This document shows, piece by piece, positions 53,844-63,371 of a stretch of 64,000 bases of DNA. This DNA comes from Tsuneonella sp. CC-YZS046 (GTDB lineage: Bacteria > Pseudomonadota > Alphaproteobacteria > Sphingomonadales > Sphingomonadaceae): NCBI RefSeq assembly GCF_035581365.1, contig NZ_CP141590.1, forward strand, positions 2,538,001 through 2,602,000, read 5' to 3'. Position 1 is the first letter of the stretch. Each line of letters opens with the position of its first letter. The position numbers and the translations under genes are program-made. Under the pieces are notes generated by a model, which worked only from the letters and a program-made list of their open reading frames with translations, did not search any database and was not told the DNA's origin.

Positions 53844-54373
53844 GCGTCACGCTCCGCAACCGGCTGATCGGCCTCCTCCTTGCCGCCGCGATCTTCGCGG
53901 TGGACCAGTATGTGAAATGGCTGATGGTCGGGCCGCTGCGGCTGCGCGAGGTCGGGGTGATCGAGCTGATCCCGTTCTTCGACCTGCGCTGGACCCAGAA
54001 TTTCGGCGTGTCGCTGGGCATGTTCACCGCCGATTCCATGGAAATGCGCTGGATACTGGTGGGCGTGACCTCGCTGATCGCGCTGGGCGTGTTCATCTGG
54101 ATATTGCGGGAAAAGGTGCTGGGCGAAATCGGCGCGCTGGCGCTGATCCTGGGCGGCGCGCTCGGCAATATCCGCGACCGCTACAACCTGGGCTATGTGA
54201 TCGATTATGCGGACCTGCATTTCGGCACGTTCCGGCCTTTCCTGATTTTCAACGTCGCCGATGCGGCGATAACCATCGGCGTGGTGATTATCCTTGCCCG
54301 CTCGCTTTTCCTGCGCGAAAAGCAGCCCGAACCGAATGACGACGAAACGGCGCACACGCCGGCGGAGACCTGA
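53840..54373 (+). CDS. lspA: Lipoprotein signal peptidase II (177 aa)
   Basis: Cleaves prolipoproteins at the acylated Cys. Four membrane helices are visible, with ATGA coupling to ileS. The two catalytic Asp motifs are GNIRDR (near residue 109) and FNVADAAI (near 139). FDLRWTQNFGVSLGM is the conserved first periplasmic loop. The C-terminal tail is acidic and hydrophilic. Downstream lies a lipoprotein gene, a possible substrate. Confidence 0.95.
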   Translation: MSVTLRNRLIGLLLAAAIFAVDQYVKWLMVGPLRLREVGVIELIPFFDLRWTQNFGVSLGMFTADSMEMRWILVGVTSLIALGVFIWILREKVLGEIGALALILGGALGNIRDRYNLGYVIDYADLHFGTFRPFLIFNVADAAITIGVVIILARSLFLREKQPEPNDDETAHTPAET

Positions 54374-54377
54374 CAGC

Positions 54378-54788
54378 ATGCGCACCATTCCAGCCCTTAT
54401 CATCCTTGCCGCCGGTTCGGCCGCCCTGGCCGGTTGCGGCAGCAGCGGCGTGTTCAATCGCGATCGTCCGGATGAAATGGCCGTGCAGCGCCAGGCGCCG
54501 CTGGCCGTGCCCCCCGATTTCGCGCTGGAACCGCCGCAGCCCGGCGCCCCGCGCCCGATCGAGGGCAGCGCCAGCCAGAAGGCGCTGGAAGCGCTGTTCG
54601 GCGCGCCCGATCCGCGCACCGGCCTGGAAACGAGCTCGCTCGAACGCGCGGGCCGGGCCGATCCCGGCATCCGCTCTTCGGTGGGCGACGAGAACACGCA
54701 TACGGTGTCCAAGGGCACCGTCACCCGCGACATCCTGGCCGCACCGCAGGCCGACGGCGAGGCCGCGCGAGCCTTGATCCCGGGCTGA
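54378..54788 (+). CDS. DUF3035 lipoprotein (136 aa)
   Basis: A lipid-anchored envelope protein with signal and lipobox LAGC near residue 20. The DUF3035 pattern follows: VFNRDRPDEMAVQRQAPLAVPPDFALEPP. It occurs in alphaproteobacteria next to lspA, but its function is unknown. It lies four bases after lspA. The terminator at 54813 ends the long plus-strand series. Confidence 0.87.
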   Translation: MRTIPALIILAAGSAALAGCGSSGVFNRDRPDEMAVQRQAPLAVPPDFALEPPQPGAPRPIEGSASQKALEALFGAPDPRTGLETSSLERAGRADPGIRSSVGDENTHTVSKGTVTRDILAAPQADGEAARALIPG

Positions 54789-54812
54789 TCCGGGAAGCTT
54801 TCCGAAGGAAAT

Positions 54813-54840
54813 CAAGGGCCGCATGATGCGGCCCTTTCCA
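54813..54840. terminator. Terminator between lipoprotein and CNNM genes
   Basis: GGGCCGCA-TGA-TGCGGCCC is a perfect 8-bp stem with a 3-base loop flanked by AA and TTT. It lies between convergent genes and can serve both strands. Confidence 0.7.
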
Positions 54841-54842
54841 TG

Positions 54843-56159
54843 TCAGTCTTCTGCCTGGTGAGCCTTGGGCAGCAGGCCCACCAGCAGCTTGTCGATCTTG
54901 CGCCCGTCCATGTCCACCACTTCGAAGCGCCAGCCCTGCTCCTCGAACACTTCGCCTTCGACCGGCAGCTTCTTGAGGATGGACAGCACGAAACCGGCGG
55001 CGGTGGCGAATTCCCGGTCTTCCGGCAGGTCGATGCCCAGCCGCTCCGCCAGCTCGTCCGCCGGGGTCGCGCCGGATACCAGCAGGGAGCCGTCCTCGCG
55101 CTCGACCAGCAGCGGCTCGTCGCCCTCGTCCTGGCTGCTCACGAACTGGCCGACCAGCGCGGTCAGCAAATCATTGGGCGTGACCACCCCTTCCAGATGG
55201 CCGTATTCGTCATGCACCATGGCCATCGCGACATCGGATTGCTGCAGGATGCGCAGCGCATCCATGGCGTCGAGCTGATCCGGCACGATCTCCGTCTTGC
55301 GCAGCAGATCGCCCAGGCGCGGCGCCTTGCCCGCCAGCAGGGTGGCCATCACCTCGCGGACCTTGACCACGCCCACGATCTCGTCCGGCGAACCGTCGGC
55401 CACCGGCAGCAGCGAATGCGGCGTCTCCTCGATCGCCTCGCGGATCTGCTCCACCGTCGCGCCCAGGTCGATCCAGTCCAGCTCGATGCGCGGCGTCATG
55501 ACCTCGCGCACCGGGCGGTCGGCCAGCCGCATCACGCCCGCCATGATCGCGCGCTCCTCCTCCTCCAGCACGCCGGAGCGGGTCGCTTCCGCGAAGATCA
55601 TCTGCAGCTCCTCGGCGGACAGGCCGTGCTCGCCGCGATGGCGGATGCCGAGCACCCGCAGCAGGAAGGATGACGAACGATCCAGTGTCCAGACGAACGG
55701 CGCCGCCACCTGGGACAGCACCACCATCGGCCGGGACATCAGGGTCGCGATCGGTTCCGCCATGCGCAGCGCGAACTGCTTGGGCACCAGTTCCCCGATC
55801 ACGAGGCTGAAATAGGTGGTCAGCGCGATGACGAGCGCGAATCCGGCCTCATCCGCATATTTCTGCGGCAGGCCCAGCCAGGCCAGCCGCTCGCCCACCG
55901 GCCCGCCCAGGCTGGCGCCGGAATAGGCGCCGGCGATGATCCCGACCAGGGTGATCCCGATCTGCACGGTGGAGAGAAACTTGCCCGGGTCCGCCGCCAG
56001 CGCCAGCGCGGTCCTCGCGCCGCGGCTGCCGCTATCCGCCGCGATCCGCAAGCGGGCCTGCCGCGCGGAGACGATCGCCAGCTCCGACATGGAAAAAATT
56101 CCGTTCAGCAGGATCAATGCCGCGATGATGAACAGGTCTGGCCAGGGGAAAGGTGTCAC
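54843..56159 (-). CDS. CNNM/CBS-domain transporter-like protein, CorC/HlyC family (438 aa)
   Basis: A membrane protein with an N-terminal CNNM (DUF21) domain of about four helices (FIIAALILLNGIFSMSELAIVSARQARL, residues about 8-35). Two CBS domains follow at about 215-335 (VMTPRIELDWIDLG and VVKVREVMATLL). A C-terminal CorC/HlyC domain (about 350-430) ends FEEQGWRFEVVDMDGRKIDKLLVG. Relatives are magnesium/cobalt exporters; the old name hemolysin is misleading. The start is GTG at 56159. It has no operon partner. Confidence 0.9.
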   Translation of the reverse strand: MTPFPWPDLFIIAALILLNGIFSMSELAIVSARQARLRIAADSGSRGARTALALAADPGKFLSTVQIGITLVGIIAGAYSGASLGGPVGERLAWLGLPQKYADEAGFALVIALTTYFSLVIGELVPKQFALRMAEPIATLMSRPMVVLSQVAAPFVWTLDRSSSFLLRVLGIRHRGEHGLSAEELQMIFAEATRSGVLEEEERAIMAGVMRLADRPVREVMTPRIELDWIDLGATVEQIREAIEETPHSLLPVADGSPDEIVGVVKVREVMATLLAGKAPRLGDLLRKTEIVPDQLDAMDALRILQQSDVAMAMVHDEYGHLEGVVTPNDLLTALVGQFVSSQDEGDEPLLVEREDGSLLVSGATPADELAERLGIDLPEDREFATAAGFVLSILKKLPVEGEVFEEQGWRFEVVDMDGRKIDKLLVGLLPKAHQAED

Positions 56160-56397
56160 GATGACATGCCGCTAGCAGATTTGTCCGGACGAGCGAAGAG
56201 CCGCTGTTCGGCTCAGGTCATCCCATATGCCACAAAAACAGGCCTATGCGGAATTTTCGGGAACTGGCGTGACGATCTGTGCGTTTGTGCGCATAAGTTG
56301 AATTGCCGGGTAACCGGGTGGCTGCCACGATTCGCCTGCAAGCCGTCCAGCGCCCTGTCTCGAGTTGGAACCAGTCAATCAAGAGGATGTCGATCTT

Positions 56398-57087
56398 ATG
56401 AAGAAGTCCCGCATTCTGATCTCGGGCGTGGCCGCCCTGTCGCTCGTATCGCTTTCCGCCTGCGTCACCGATCCCAACACCGGCGAGCAGAAAGTCTCCC
56501 GCACCGCCATCGGCGGCGTCGGCGGCGCTGCGCTGGGCTATCTGCTCGGCGGAATCATCGGCGGCCAGACCGCCCGGATCGTGGGCGCGGGCATCGGCGG
56601 CGTCGCCGGCGGCGCCATCGGCTACAAGATGGACCAGCAGATCAAGGAGCTGAAGGAGCAGACCGCCGGTTCAGGCGTGGATGTGACGGAGACGCCCGAT
56701 GGCAAGGCCATCCTGGTCAATCTGCCCGACGGGGTGACTTTCGCGGTCGACAGCACCACCATCAGCCCGTCCTTCCAGAGCACGCTGGACCAGATCGCGA
56801 CCAGCCTGAAAACCTATCCGGACAGCCTGATCGACGTTTACGGCCATACCGACTCGACCGGCTCGGACACCTATAACCAGGGCCTGTCGGAACGCCGGGC
56901 CAAGGCCGTGGCCGATTATCTGGCGATGCGCGGCGTTTCCTCCGCCCGTATCCGTTCGCAGGGCTTCGGCGAGCAATATCCGGTGGCGACCAACGAAACC
57001 GCCGAGGGCCGCGCCCTGAATCGCCGGGTCGAAATCAAGATCACGCCGATCAGCCAGGAAGAAGTGAACGCCGCCAAGGGCCAGTAA
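56398..57087 (+). CDS. OmpA-family lipoprotein with glycine zipper (229 aa)
   Basis: The signal peptide ends at LSAC, a lipobox near residue 21. A glycine-zipper membrane-associated region follows (IGGVGGAALGYLLGGIIGG, then AGIGGVAGGAIGYKMD). The OmpA-like peptidoglycan-binding domain runs from about 110 to 222, with IDVYGHTDSTGSDTYNQGLSERRAKAVADYL and NRRVEIKI. It anchors the outer membrane to the cell wall and resembles YiaD-type proteins. It is followed by a terminator. The ATG at 56398 follows AAGAGGATGT. Confidence 0.9.
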   Translation: MKKSRILISGVAALSLVSLSACVTDPNTGEQKVSRTAIGGVGGAALGYLLGGIIGGQTARIVGAGIGGVAGGAIGYKMDQQIKELKEQTAGSGVDVTETPDGKAILVNLPDGVTFAVDSTTISPSFQSTLDQIATSLKTYPDSLIDVYGHTDSTGSDTYNQGLSERRAKAVADYLAMRGVSSARIRSQGFGEQYPVATNETAEGRALNRRVEIKITPISQEEVNAAKGQ

Positions 57088-57112
57088 TTCCGCCAGCCGA
57101 TGGCAGCGAAGG

Positions 57113-57141
57113 GGGCCGGTCCATTGCGACCGGCCCTTTTT
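57113..57141 (+). terminator. Intrinsic terminator after the OmpA-family gene
   Basis: GGGCCGGTC and GACCGGCCC form a 9-bp stem around a 6-base loop, followed by five T residues. Confidence 0.85.
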
Positions 57142-57151
57142 CCATGGGGGT

Positions 57152-57931
57152 TCAGCCCGCCTCGCGCGCGGCCCGGTCCGCCAGCCGCGCCACCGCGGCG
57201 GCGTGAATATCCGGGGCGCTGACCAGCAGCCCGAAGGCGCGCGGATCGTGCTTGTTGTAGTTGAGCGGCTGCCCGAAGGCGTCGCTGACCGCGGCCCCCG
57301 CTTCCCGCGCGATCAGAGTGGCGGCGGCGATGTCCCATTCGAAGCCCCAGCGCAGGGTCGCCACCAGATCGGCCTCGTCGGCCGCGACCATCGCCACCCG
57401 CAGGGCGATGGCATTGGGCTTGTCCACCAGGGTGAGGTCCGCATCGTCCTGCGCCAGGTGATCCGCCGGCACCCGCGCGCCCGGGAATCTTCGCCTCCTG
57501 CTCGCGCGCAGGGGCGAGCCGTTGCGCACCGCGCCCTGCCCCGCCACAGCCGACCAGAATTCCTCGCGCGCCGGCGCGGCCAGCAGGCCGATCAACGGAC
57601 GTCCGGCGCTGACCAGAGCCACGGAAACCGCCCAGCCGCGCCGTCCGCGCACGAAATCGCGGGTGCCGTCGATCGGGTCGACCAGCCAGATCAGCCCCTT
57701 GTCGAGCCGGTCGGCATTGTCGGCGGTTTCCTCTGAAAGCCAGCCCGCCGCCGGCAGCAGCGCGGACAATTCGGACTTGAGGAAGGCGTTCACTTCCAGG
57801 TCCGCGGCGCATACCGGATTGCCCGGAGTCTTTTCCCAGCTTTCCACCCGATGCCCCGCGCCGGGCCAGCTGGCGATCGCGATCTGCCCGGCTTCGCGGA
57901 CAATTTCTTCGAGGCGCTCGCTGTCGATCAT
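57152..57931 (-). CDS. cysQ: 3'(2'),5'-bisphosphate nucleotidase / inositol monophosphatase family (259 aa)
   Basis: A magnesium-dependent phosphatase of the IMPase superfamily, CysQ-like. WLSEETADN supplies the first metal Glu, and [13 protein letters not shown] holds the second metal motif near residue 82-88. The third, [17 protein letters not shown], with the catalytic Asp, lies near 205. It degrades PAP from sulfate assimilation, though inositol phosphates are possible. The ATG at 57931 is in frame just before DSERLEEIV. It is convergent with the OmpA-family gene. Confidence 0.85.
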   Translation of the reverse strand: MIDSERLEEIVREAGQIAIASWPGAGHRVESWEKTPGNPVCAADLEVNAFLKSELSALLPAAGWLSEETADNADRLDKGLIWLVDPIDGTRDFVRGRRGWAVSVALVSAGRPLIGLLAAPAREEFWSAVAGQGAVRNGSPLRASRRRRFPGARVPADHLAQDDADLTLVDKPNAIALRVAMVAADEADLVATLRWGFEWDIAAATLIAREAGAAVSDAFGQPLNYNKHDPRAFGLLVSAPDIHAAAVARLADRAAREAG

Positions 57932-58050
57932 GCAATACATTTGCAATGGGCGCTGTCGGGGCACTTTTCAAGACGCCCAAGCTGTGCTTAGGGGCAGGCG
58001 AAGTTTTTCGGCCCGATCCCGGGGCGTCTCTCATCAGGAAAGCGGACCTC

Positions 58051-59250
58051 ATGAACATTCACGAGTACCAGGCCAAGGAACTGCTTGCGAAATTCGGTGT
58101 CGGCGTTCCCGCCGGCCACGCCGCGCTGACAGTGGAAGAAGCCGTGGCGGGGGCGAAGAAGCTGCCCGGGCCGCTCTATGTGGTGAAGGCGCAGATCCAC
58201 GCGGGCGGCCGCGGCAAGGGCAAGTTCAAGGAGCTTGGCCCCGATGCCAAGGGCGGCGTGCGCCTCTGTCGGAGCATCGAGGAAGTGGAAGCGAACGCCC
58301 GCGAAATGCTGGGCAACACGCTGGTCACGGTGCAGACCGGCGAAGCCGGCAAGCAGGTCAACCGCCTCTACGTCACCGATGGCGCCGACATCGCCAAGGA
58401 ATATTACCTGTCCATGCTGGTCGATCGCAAGACCAGCCGGATCGCCCTGATCGTATCCACCGAAGGCGGCATGGACATCGAGGAAGTGGCGCATTCGACG
58501 CCCGAGAAGATCACCACCATCACCATCGACCCGGCCGAAGGCTTCATGCCGCACCATGGCCGCGCCGTGGCCTTCGCCCTGAAGCTGTCGGGCGATCTCA
58601 ACAAGCAGGCCCAGAAGCTCGCCGCCCAGCTTTACGAGGCGTTCAACGCCACCGACATGTCGATGCTGGAGATCAACCCGCTGATCGAGACGACCGACGG
58701 CAGGCTGCTGGTGCTGGACGCCAAGGTCAGCTTCGATTCGAACTCGCTGTTCCGCCATCCCGACATCGAAGCCCTGCGCGACGAGACGGAGGAGGACCCG
58801 GCCGAGGTCGAGGCGAGCAAATACGATCTCGCCTATATCAAGCTCGATGGCAATATCGGCTGCATGGTGAACGGGGCGGGCCTCGCCATGGCGACGATGG
58901 ACATCATCAAGCTCAACGGCGCCTTCCCGGCCAACTTCCTCGACGTCGGCGGCGGCGCCTCGAAGGAAAAGGTGACGGAAGCCTTCAAGATCATCCTGTC
59001 CGATCCGGCGGTGGAAGGCATTCTCGTCAACATCTTCGGCGGGATCATGAAGTGCGACGTGATCGCCGACGGCATCGTGGCCGCGGCCAAGGACGTCAAC
59101 CTCTCCGTTCCGCTGGTGGTCCGGCTGGAAGGCACCAATGTCGAGAAGGGCAAGGAAATCCTGAACAATTCCGGGCTGCCGATCGTCTCGGCCAACGATC
59201 TGGGCGATGCCGCCCGCAAGATCGTGGCCGAAGTGAAGCAGGCCGCCTGA
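58051..59250 (+). CDS. sucC: Succinyl-CoA ligase (ADP-forming) beta subunit (399 aa)
   Basis: TCA-cycle enzyme with an ATP-grasp domain. The start [17 protein letters not shown] is diagnostic. [12 protein letters not shown] is the nucleotide site. [18 protein letters not shown] carries metal contacts, and [21 protein letters not shown] follows. The ATG at 58051 follows GAAAGCGGACCTC. The alpha subunit gene sucD is not adjacent; instead etfB and etfA follow. The partner must be elsewhere. Confidence 0.95.
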   Translation: MNIHEYQAKELLAKFGVGVPAGHAALTVEEAVAGAKKLPGPLYVVKAQIHAGGRGKGKFKELGPDAKGGVRLCRSIEEVEANAREMLGNTLVTVQTGEAGKQVNRLYVTDGADIAKEYYLSMLVDRKTSRIALIVSTEGGMDIEEVAHSTPEKITTITIDPAEGFMPHHGRAVAFALKLSGDLNKQAQKLAAQLYEAFNATDMSMLEINPLIETTDGRLLVLDAKVSFDSNSLFRHPDIEALRDETEEDPAEVEASKYDLAYIKLDGNIGCMVNGAGLAMATMDIIKLNGAFPANFLDVGGGASKEKVTEAFKIILSDPAVEGILVNIFGGIMKCDVIADGIVAAAKDVNLSVPLVVRLEGTNVEKGKEILNNSGLPIVSANDLGDAARKIVAEVKQAA

Positions 59251-59362
59251 GCCGGCCCACCGAGCCGAGCCACGCCGCGCCATGCCTTACCACTTGCCCT
59301 GGACGCCCATTTCGGTCTAACGGGAAAACATACACCAGTTTACAATATCCGGAGTAGAAGCC

Positions 59363-60109
59363 ATGAAGGTACTCGTCCCGGTCAAGCGGGTCATCGATTA
59401 CAACGTGAAGCCGCGGGTGAAATCCGATGGTTCCGGCGTTGATCTCGCCAATGTGAAGATGAGCATGAACCCCTTCGACGAAATCGCCGTGGAAGAGGCG
59501 ATCCGTCTGAAGGAAAAGGGCGCTGCCGAGGAAATCATCGTCGTCTCGATCGGCCCGGCCAAGGCGCAGGAAACGCTGCGGACCGCGCTGGCGATGGGCG
59601 CGGACCGGGCGATCCTGGTGCAGACCGACGAGGATGTCGAGCCGCTGGCCGTCGCCAAGATCCTGAAGGCCGTGGCGGAAGCGGAAGGCCCCGGCCTGGT
59701 GATCCTGGGCAAGCAGGCGATCGACGACGACTCCAACCAGACCGGGCAGATGCTGGCCGCGCTGCTGGGCCGCCCGCAGGGCACCTTCGCCAATGAGCTG
59801 ACCATCGACGGCGGCAGCATCACCGTGAAGCGCGAGATCGACGGCGGCCTCGAGACGGTGAAGCTCGCCCTGCCCGCGATCATCACCACCGACCTGCGCC
59901 TGAACGAGCCGCGCTATGCTTCGCTGCCCAACATCATGAAGGCGAAGAAGAAGCCGCTCGATGAGAAGACCCCGGCCGATTACGGGGTGGACATCACCCC
60001 GCGCCTCAAGACGCTGAAGGTCACCGAGCCGCCGGTCCGCCAGGCCGGGATCAAGGTCGCCGATGTCGACGCGCTGGTCGGCAAGCTGAAGGAGTTGGGG
60101 ATCGCCTGA
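59363..60109 (+). CDS. etfB: Electron transfer flavoprotein beta subunit (248 aa)
   Basis: Half of the ETF heterodimer that moves electrons from acyl-CoA dehydrogenases to ETF:quinone oxidoreductase. The start [20 protein letters not shown] is typical. The AMP-binding region [21 protein letters not shown] is at about 116-136. The family signature [28 protein letters not shown] follows. It is 112 bases after sucC and is followed by etfA. Confidence 0.95.
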   Translation: MKVLVPVKRVIDYNVKPRVKSDGSGVDLANVKMSMNPFDEIAVEEAIRLKEKGAAEEIIVVSIGPAKAQETLRTALAMGADRAILVQTDEDVEPLAVAKILKAVAEAEGPGLVILGKQAIDDDSNQTGQMLAALLGRPQGTFANELTIDGGSITVKREIDGGLETVKLALPAIITTDLRLNEPRYASLPNIMKAKKKPLDEKTPADYGVDITPRLKTLKVTEPPVRQAGIKVADVDALVGKLKELGIA

Positions 60110-60145
60110 TCCCCGCACCCGCACACAGGATTCAAGGACAAGACG

Positions 60146-61075
60146 ATGAAAACTCTCGTTTGGGTCGAACACGACAACACGTCGGTCAAGGATGCCACGC
60201 TTGCGGTCGTCACCGCGGCAGGCAAGCTGGGTGAAGTGCATCTGCTGGTCGCGGGCGCAGGCTGCGCCGCCGTGGCGGATGAAGCCGCGAAGATCGCTGG
60301 CGTCGCCAAGGTGCATCTGGCCGACGATGCTGCCTATGGCCACGCACTGGCCGAGAACGTCGCGCCGCTGATCGCGCAGCTGATGGGCGATCACGACGCC
60401 TTCCTCGCGCCCGCCACCACCACCGGCAAGAACATCGCGCCGCGCGTCGCCGCGCTGCTCGACGTCATGCAGATCTCCGACATCCTCTCGGTCGAGGGCG
60501 AGAAGACCTTCACCCGGCCGATCTATGCCGGCAACGCCATCGCCACCGTCGAATCGAGCGATCCGAAGCTGGTCATCACCGTGCGCGGCACCGCCTTCGA
60601 AAAAGCCGCCAACAGCGGCGGCTCCGGCACGGTCGAGGCGGTTTCCGGTCCGGGCGATGCCGGCCTGTCCAGCTTCGTCGGTTCGGAACTGGCGAAGTCG
60701 GAACGTCCGGAACTGACCAGCGCCAAGATCATCGTGTCGGGCGGCCGCGCGCTGAAGGATTCGGCTACTTTCGAGCAGGTCATCTTCCCGCTTGCCGACA
60801 AGCTCGGCGCGGGCGTGGGCGCCAGTCGCGCGGCGGTGGACGCGGGCTATGTGCCCAACGATTTCCAGGTTGGCCAGACCGGCAAGATCGTCGCCCCCGA
60901 AGTCTATATCGCCGTGGGCATCTCCGGCGCGATCCAGCATCTGGCCGGCATGAAGGACTCCAAGACCATCATCGCCATCAACAAGGACGAGGACGCGCCG
61001 ATCTTCCAGGTTGCCGATATCGGCCTGGTGGCGGACCTGTTCAACGCCGTGCCGGAACTCGTCGGCAAGCTTTGA
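60146..61075 (+). CDS. etfA: Electron transfer flavoprotein alpha subunit (309 aa)
   Basis: FAD-binding half of ETF. The start [29 protein letters not shown] matches the family. The FAD segment [52 protein letters not shown] is at about 225-275. It is 36 bases downstream of etfB. A terminator follows at 61103-61133. Confidence 0.95.
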   Translation: MKTLVWVEHDNTSVKDATLAVVTAAGKLGEVHLLVAGAGCAAVADEAAKIAGVAKVHLADDAAYGHALAENVAPLIAQLMGDHDAFLAPATTTGKNIAPRVAALLDVMQISDILSVEGEKTFTRPIYAGNAIATVESSDPKLVITVRGTAFEKAANSGGSGTVEAVSGPGDAGLSSFVGSELAKSERPELTSAKIIVSGGRALKDSATFEQVIFPLADKLGAGVGASRAAVDAGYVPNDFQVGQTGKIVAPEVYIAVGISGAIQHLAGMKDSKTIIAINKDEDAPIFQVADIGLVADLFNAVPELVGKL

Positions 61076-61102
61076 TTTTGGCTTCACTGCATCAATGCAA
61101 CG

Positions 61103-61133
61103 AAAAACCCGGTCCGACATGGCCGGGTTTTTT
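61103..61133 (+). terminator. Intrinsic terminator after etfA
   Basis: AAAAACCCGG and CCGGGTTTTT pair over 10 bp around a 10-base loop (or extend with an inner CC/GG pair), with a T-run at the end. Confidence 0.85.
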
Positions 61134-61189
61134 GTTTGCGGCCGTCCCTGCGTAAAGTTGGCCTGCATGCCCGAGGGAGGAAAAAGCTC

Positions 61190-62086
61190 TTGAGGAACAT
61201 CGTTTTAGCGAGTGTCTACGCCTTGCTTTTTGCAAGCCAGCCCGCGATGGCCAAGAAGCCGCCACTCAGATTGGCGCCTAATTCGCAATGGATACTCGAC
61301 TACGCCAAGGATAGCTGCAGGCTGGTCAGAAAGTTCGGCGAAGCAGATCAAGAAAGCCTGCTTTCGCTGGAGCGCTTTGGGCCTACCGACCAATTCTCAC
61401 TTTGGCTTTTGGGTAAGCCGATTCGCCAGTCGAGCGAAGGGTTCAAGCTCACGGTGCGCTTCGGGCCGAACGAGGCTGAGCAATATCCCGATTATTATAT
61501 GGGAAAGGGATCGAACGGAAAGCCCAGCCTGGTTTTCACCAGTGCGCTAAGGATTGCTGCCTTTCCCAAGAAAGACACAGCTTCGGCTGACTACGAAAAA
61601 TGGCGGCAACGTCTCCTGATAACCGAAGAGCAAGAAAAAGCCGTCACGGAGTTTATCATCAGCAAAAGCGGTGCACGTGACATCGTTTTCGAGCTTGGTT
61701 CGATGGGCGAGCCATTCGCCGCTATGCGGAAATGCACAATGAATCTCGTCGCCGGATGGGGCTTGGACCCGGAAGAGCAAGCCAAGCTCGCCCGTAGACC
61801 ATCACCCATTACCTCTCCAGGCAAGTGGATCGATTCAAATGATTACCCCTATCTCAAGCTGATGATAGGCGAACGCGCAATTGTCCATTTCAGACTGAAT
61901 GTCAGTGCCAATGGCGAGGTAACGGATTGCCACATCCAGAACGGTATCGGCGACAAGGTCTTCCAGGATACTGTCTGCCGCGAGATGAAGAAGCACGCGC
62001 ATTTCGAGCCAGCCCTGAACGAGAAGCTGGAGCCGGTGCAGTCCTACTATCAGAATACGGTCCGATTTAACATTCCGCCCCGGTAG
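61190..62086 (+). CDS. Periplasmic protein with TonB C-terminal-like domain (298 aa)
   Basis: The start is the TTG at 61190, placed by GGGAGG nine bases upstream; it gives a signal peptide RNIVLASVYALLFASQPAMA. The last 85 residues (YLKLMIGERAIVHFRLNVSANGEVTDCHI, then CREMKKHAHFEPAL) match the TonB C-terminal pattern, including the two Cys also found in tonB at 1558-2205. There is no membrane anchor or proline spacer, so it is not a standard TonB. The coding sequence is visibly richer in A and T than its neighbours, which suggests later acquisition. Function is unknown. Confidence 0.72.
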   Translation: MRNIVLASVYALLFASQPAMAKKPPLRLAPNSQWILDYAKDSCRLVRKFGEADQESLLSLERFGPTDQFSLWLLGKPIRQSSEGFKLTVRFGPNEAEQYPDYYMGKGSNGKPSLVFTSALRIAAFPKKDTASADYEKWRQRLLITEEQEKAVTEFIISKSGARDIVFELGSMGEPFAAMRKCTMNLVAGWGLDPEEQAKLARRPSPITSPGKWIDSNDYPYLKLMIGERAIVHFRLNVSANGEVTDCHIQNGIGDKVFQDTVCREMKKHAHFEPALNEKLEPVQSYYQNTVRFNIPPR

Positions 62087-62103
62087 GAATCCAAACCGCA
62101 CAG

Positions 62104-63366
62104 TCACAGCCATCCGTCCACCGTGTGGATCGTCACGCCGACCAGCCCGCCGACCAGCGTGCCGTTGACCCGGATGAACTGCAGGTCGCGGCCTACCGCG
62201 CTTTCGATCCGCCCGGTCACGGTCCGCGCATCCCAGCGCTTCACCGTGTCCGAGACCAGCGTCACGATCTGCCCGCCGTAGCGGGTGGCCACGCCCACCG
62301 CCGTGCGCCGGGCGAAGCGGTTGATCTGGAGCTGCAGGGCCGGATCGTCGCGCAGAGCCTGCCCCAGTTCCGACAGCGCATCGCCGAATTGCCCCGCCAG
62401 CGCGGCATCGGGATCGCGCGCAAGGTCGATCAACGCGCGCCTGATCCGCTCCCACACCCCTTCCCACCAGCGGGCGAGGGCCGGATTGTCGAGCAATTCA
62501 TGCTTCATCCGCTCCACCCTGGCCTGCATCGCCGGATCGTGCCCCAGATCATGCGCGAATCGCTCCAGCCCTTCCTCCACCTTGCGGCGCAGGGGATGAT
62601 CGGGATCGACGATGCATTCCGCGATCAGCTTGTAGAGCCCGTCCAGCACGGCATTGGCCAGCCGCTCGTCCAGCCCGGTCAGCCGCAGCAGGGCATGGGC
62701 GCGCTGGTGGATCATGCCGCGGACCAGCTCCTCATTGGCTTCCAGCGTGGCGCCGGCCCAGCGCAGGATGCTCTCCAGCAAGGGCAGATGCCGCTTGTCC
62801 GCGATCGCGGCCTCCAGCATCTGGCCCAGCAGCGGCGCGATTTCCAGCCGGTCGAGCTGGCCCCGCAATCCGGCCTTCACCTGCCCGCCGAGCCGTTCGG
62901 GATCGAGCGATTCGAGCACTTCGGCGAACAGCTCCGCCGCGCCCGCGCGAATCCGGGATTGCCCGCCGCCGGTGGGAGCGGACAGGAAATTCCCGGCCGC
63001 GAGCGCCAGGTTCATCGCCCGCAATCGCCGCGCCACCACCGCAGGCGTCAGGAAATTGTCGCGCAGGAACGCCGCCATCGTATCGGCGATGCGATCCTTG
63101 TTCTCCGGTATGATCGCGGTGTGCGGGATCGGCAGGCCGAGCGGGCGGCGGAACAGGGCGGTGACGGCGAACCAGTCCGCCAGGCCGCCGACCATGGCCG
63201 CCTCGGCAAAGGCCAGCGCATAGCCCCAGGCCGGATGCACGCCCTCATAGCGCCTTGCCACCAGGAACAGCGCGGCCATCGCCAGCAGCAGCCCGGTGGC
63301 GACCATCCGCATATGGCGGGCGCGGTCGTTCGCGGGAAAGGCCGGAAGGGAAATTCGGCCCGACAT
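62104..63366 (-). CDS. DUF445 membrane protein (420 aa)
   Basis: Membrane segments lie at about 20-38 and 48-70, where FAEAAMVGGLADWFAVTALFRRPLGLPIPHTAIIPENKDRIADTMA is the diagnostic DUF445 block. The long helical middle (ALDYLDP-like repeats of coiled segments) is soluble, and a C-terminal span IRVNGTLVGGLVGVTIHTV closes the protein. The function is not known. The ATG at 63366 lies 5 bases after the RND pump's stop. Length is normal for the family. Confidence 0.87.
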   Translation of the reverse strand: MSGRISLPAFPANDRARHMRMVATGLLLAMAALFLVARRYEGVHPAWGYALAFAEAAMVGGLADWFAVTALFRRPLGLPIPHTAIIPENKDRIADTMAAFLRDNFLTPAVVARRLRAMNLALAAGNFLSAPTGGGQSRIRAGAAELFAEVLESLDPERLGGQVKAGLRGQLDRLEIAPLLGQMLEAAIADKRHLPLLESILRWAGATLEANEELVRGMIHQRAHALLRLTGLDERLANAVLDGLYKLIAECIVDPDHPLRRKVEEGLERFAHDLGHDPAMQARVERMKHELLDNPALARWWEGVWERIRRALIDLARDPDAALAGQFGDALSELGQALRDDPALQLQINRFARRTAVGVATRYGGQIVTLVSDTVKRWDARTVTGRIESAVGRDLQFIRVNGTLVGGLVGVTIHTVDGWL

Positions 63367-63371
63367 CCGCG

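Noticed and set aside
59096-61168. Long minus-strand frame opposite etfB and etfA
   Set aside because: Antisense of two complete ETF subunit genes; no start signal or family resemblance.
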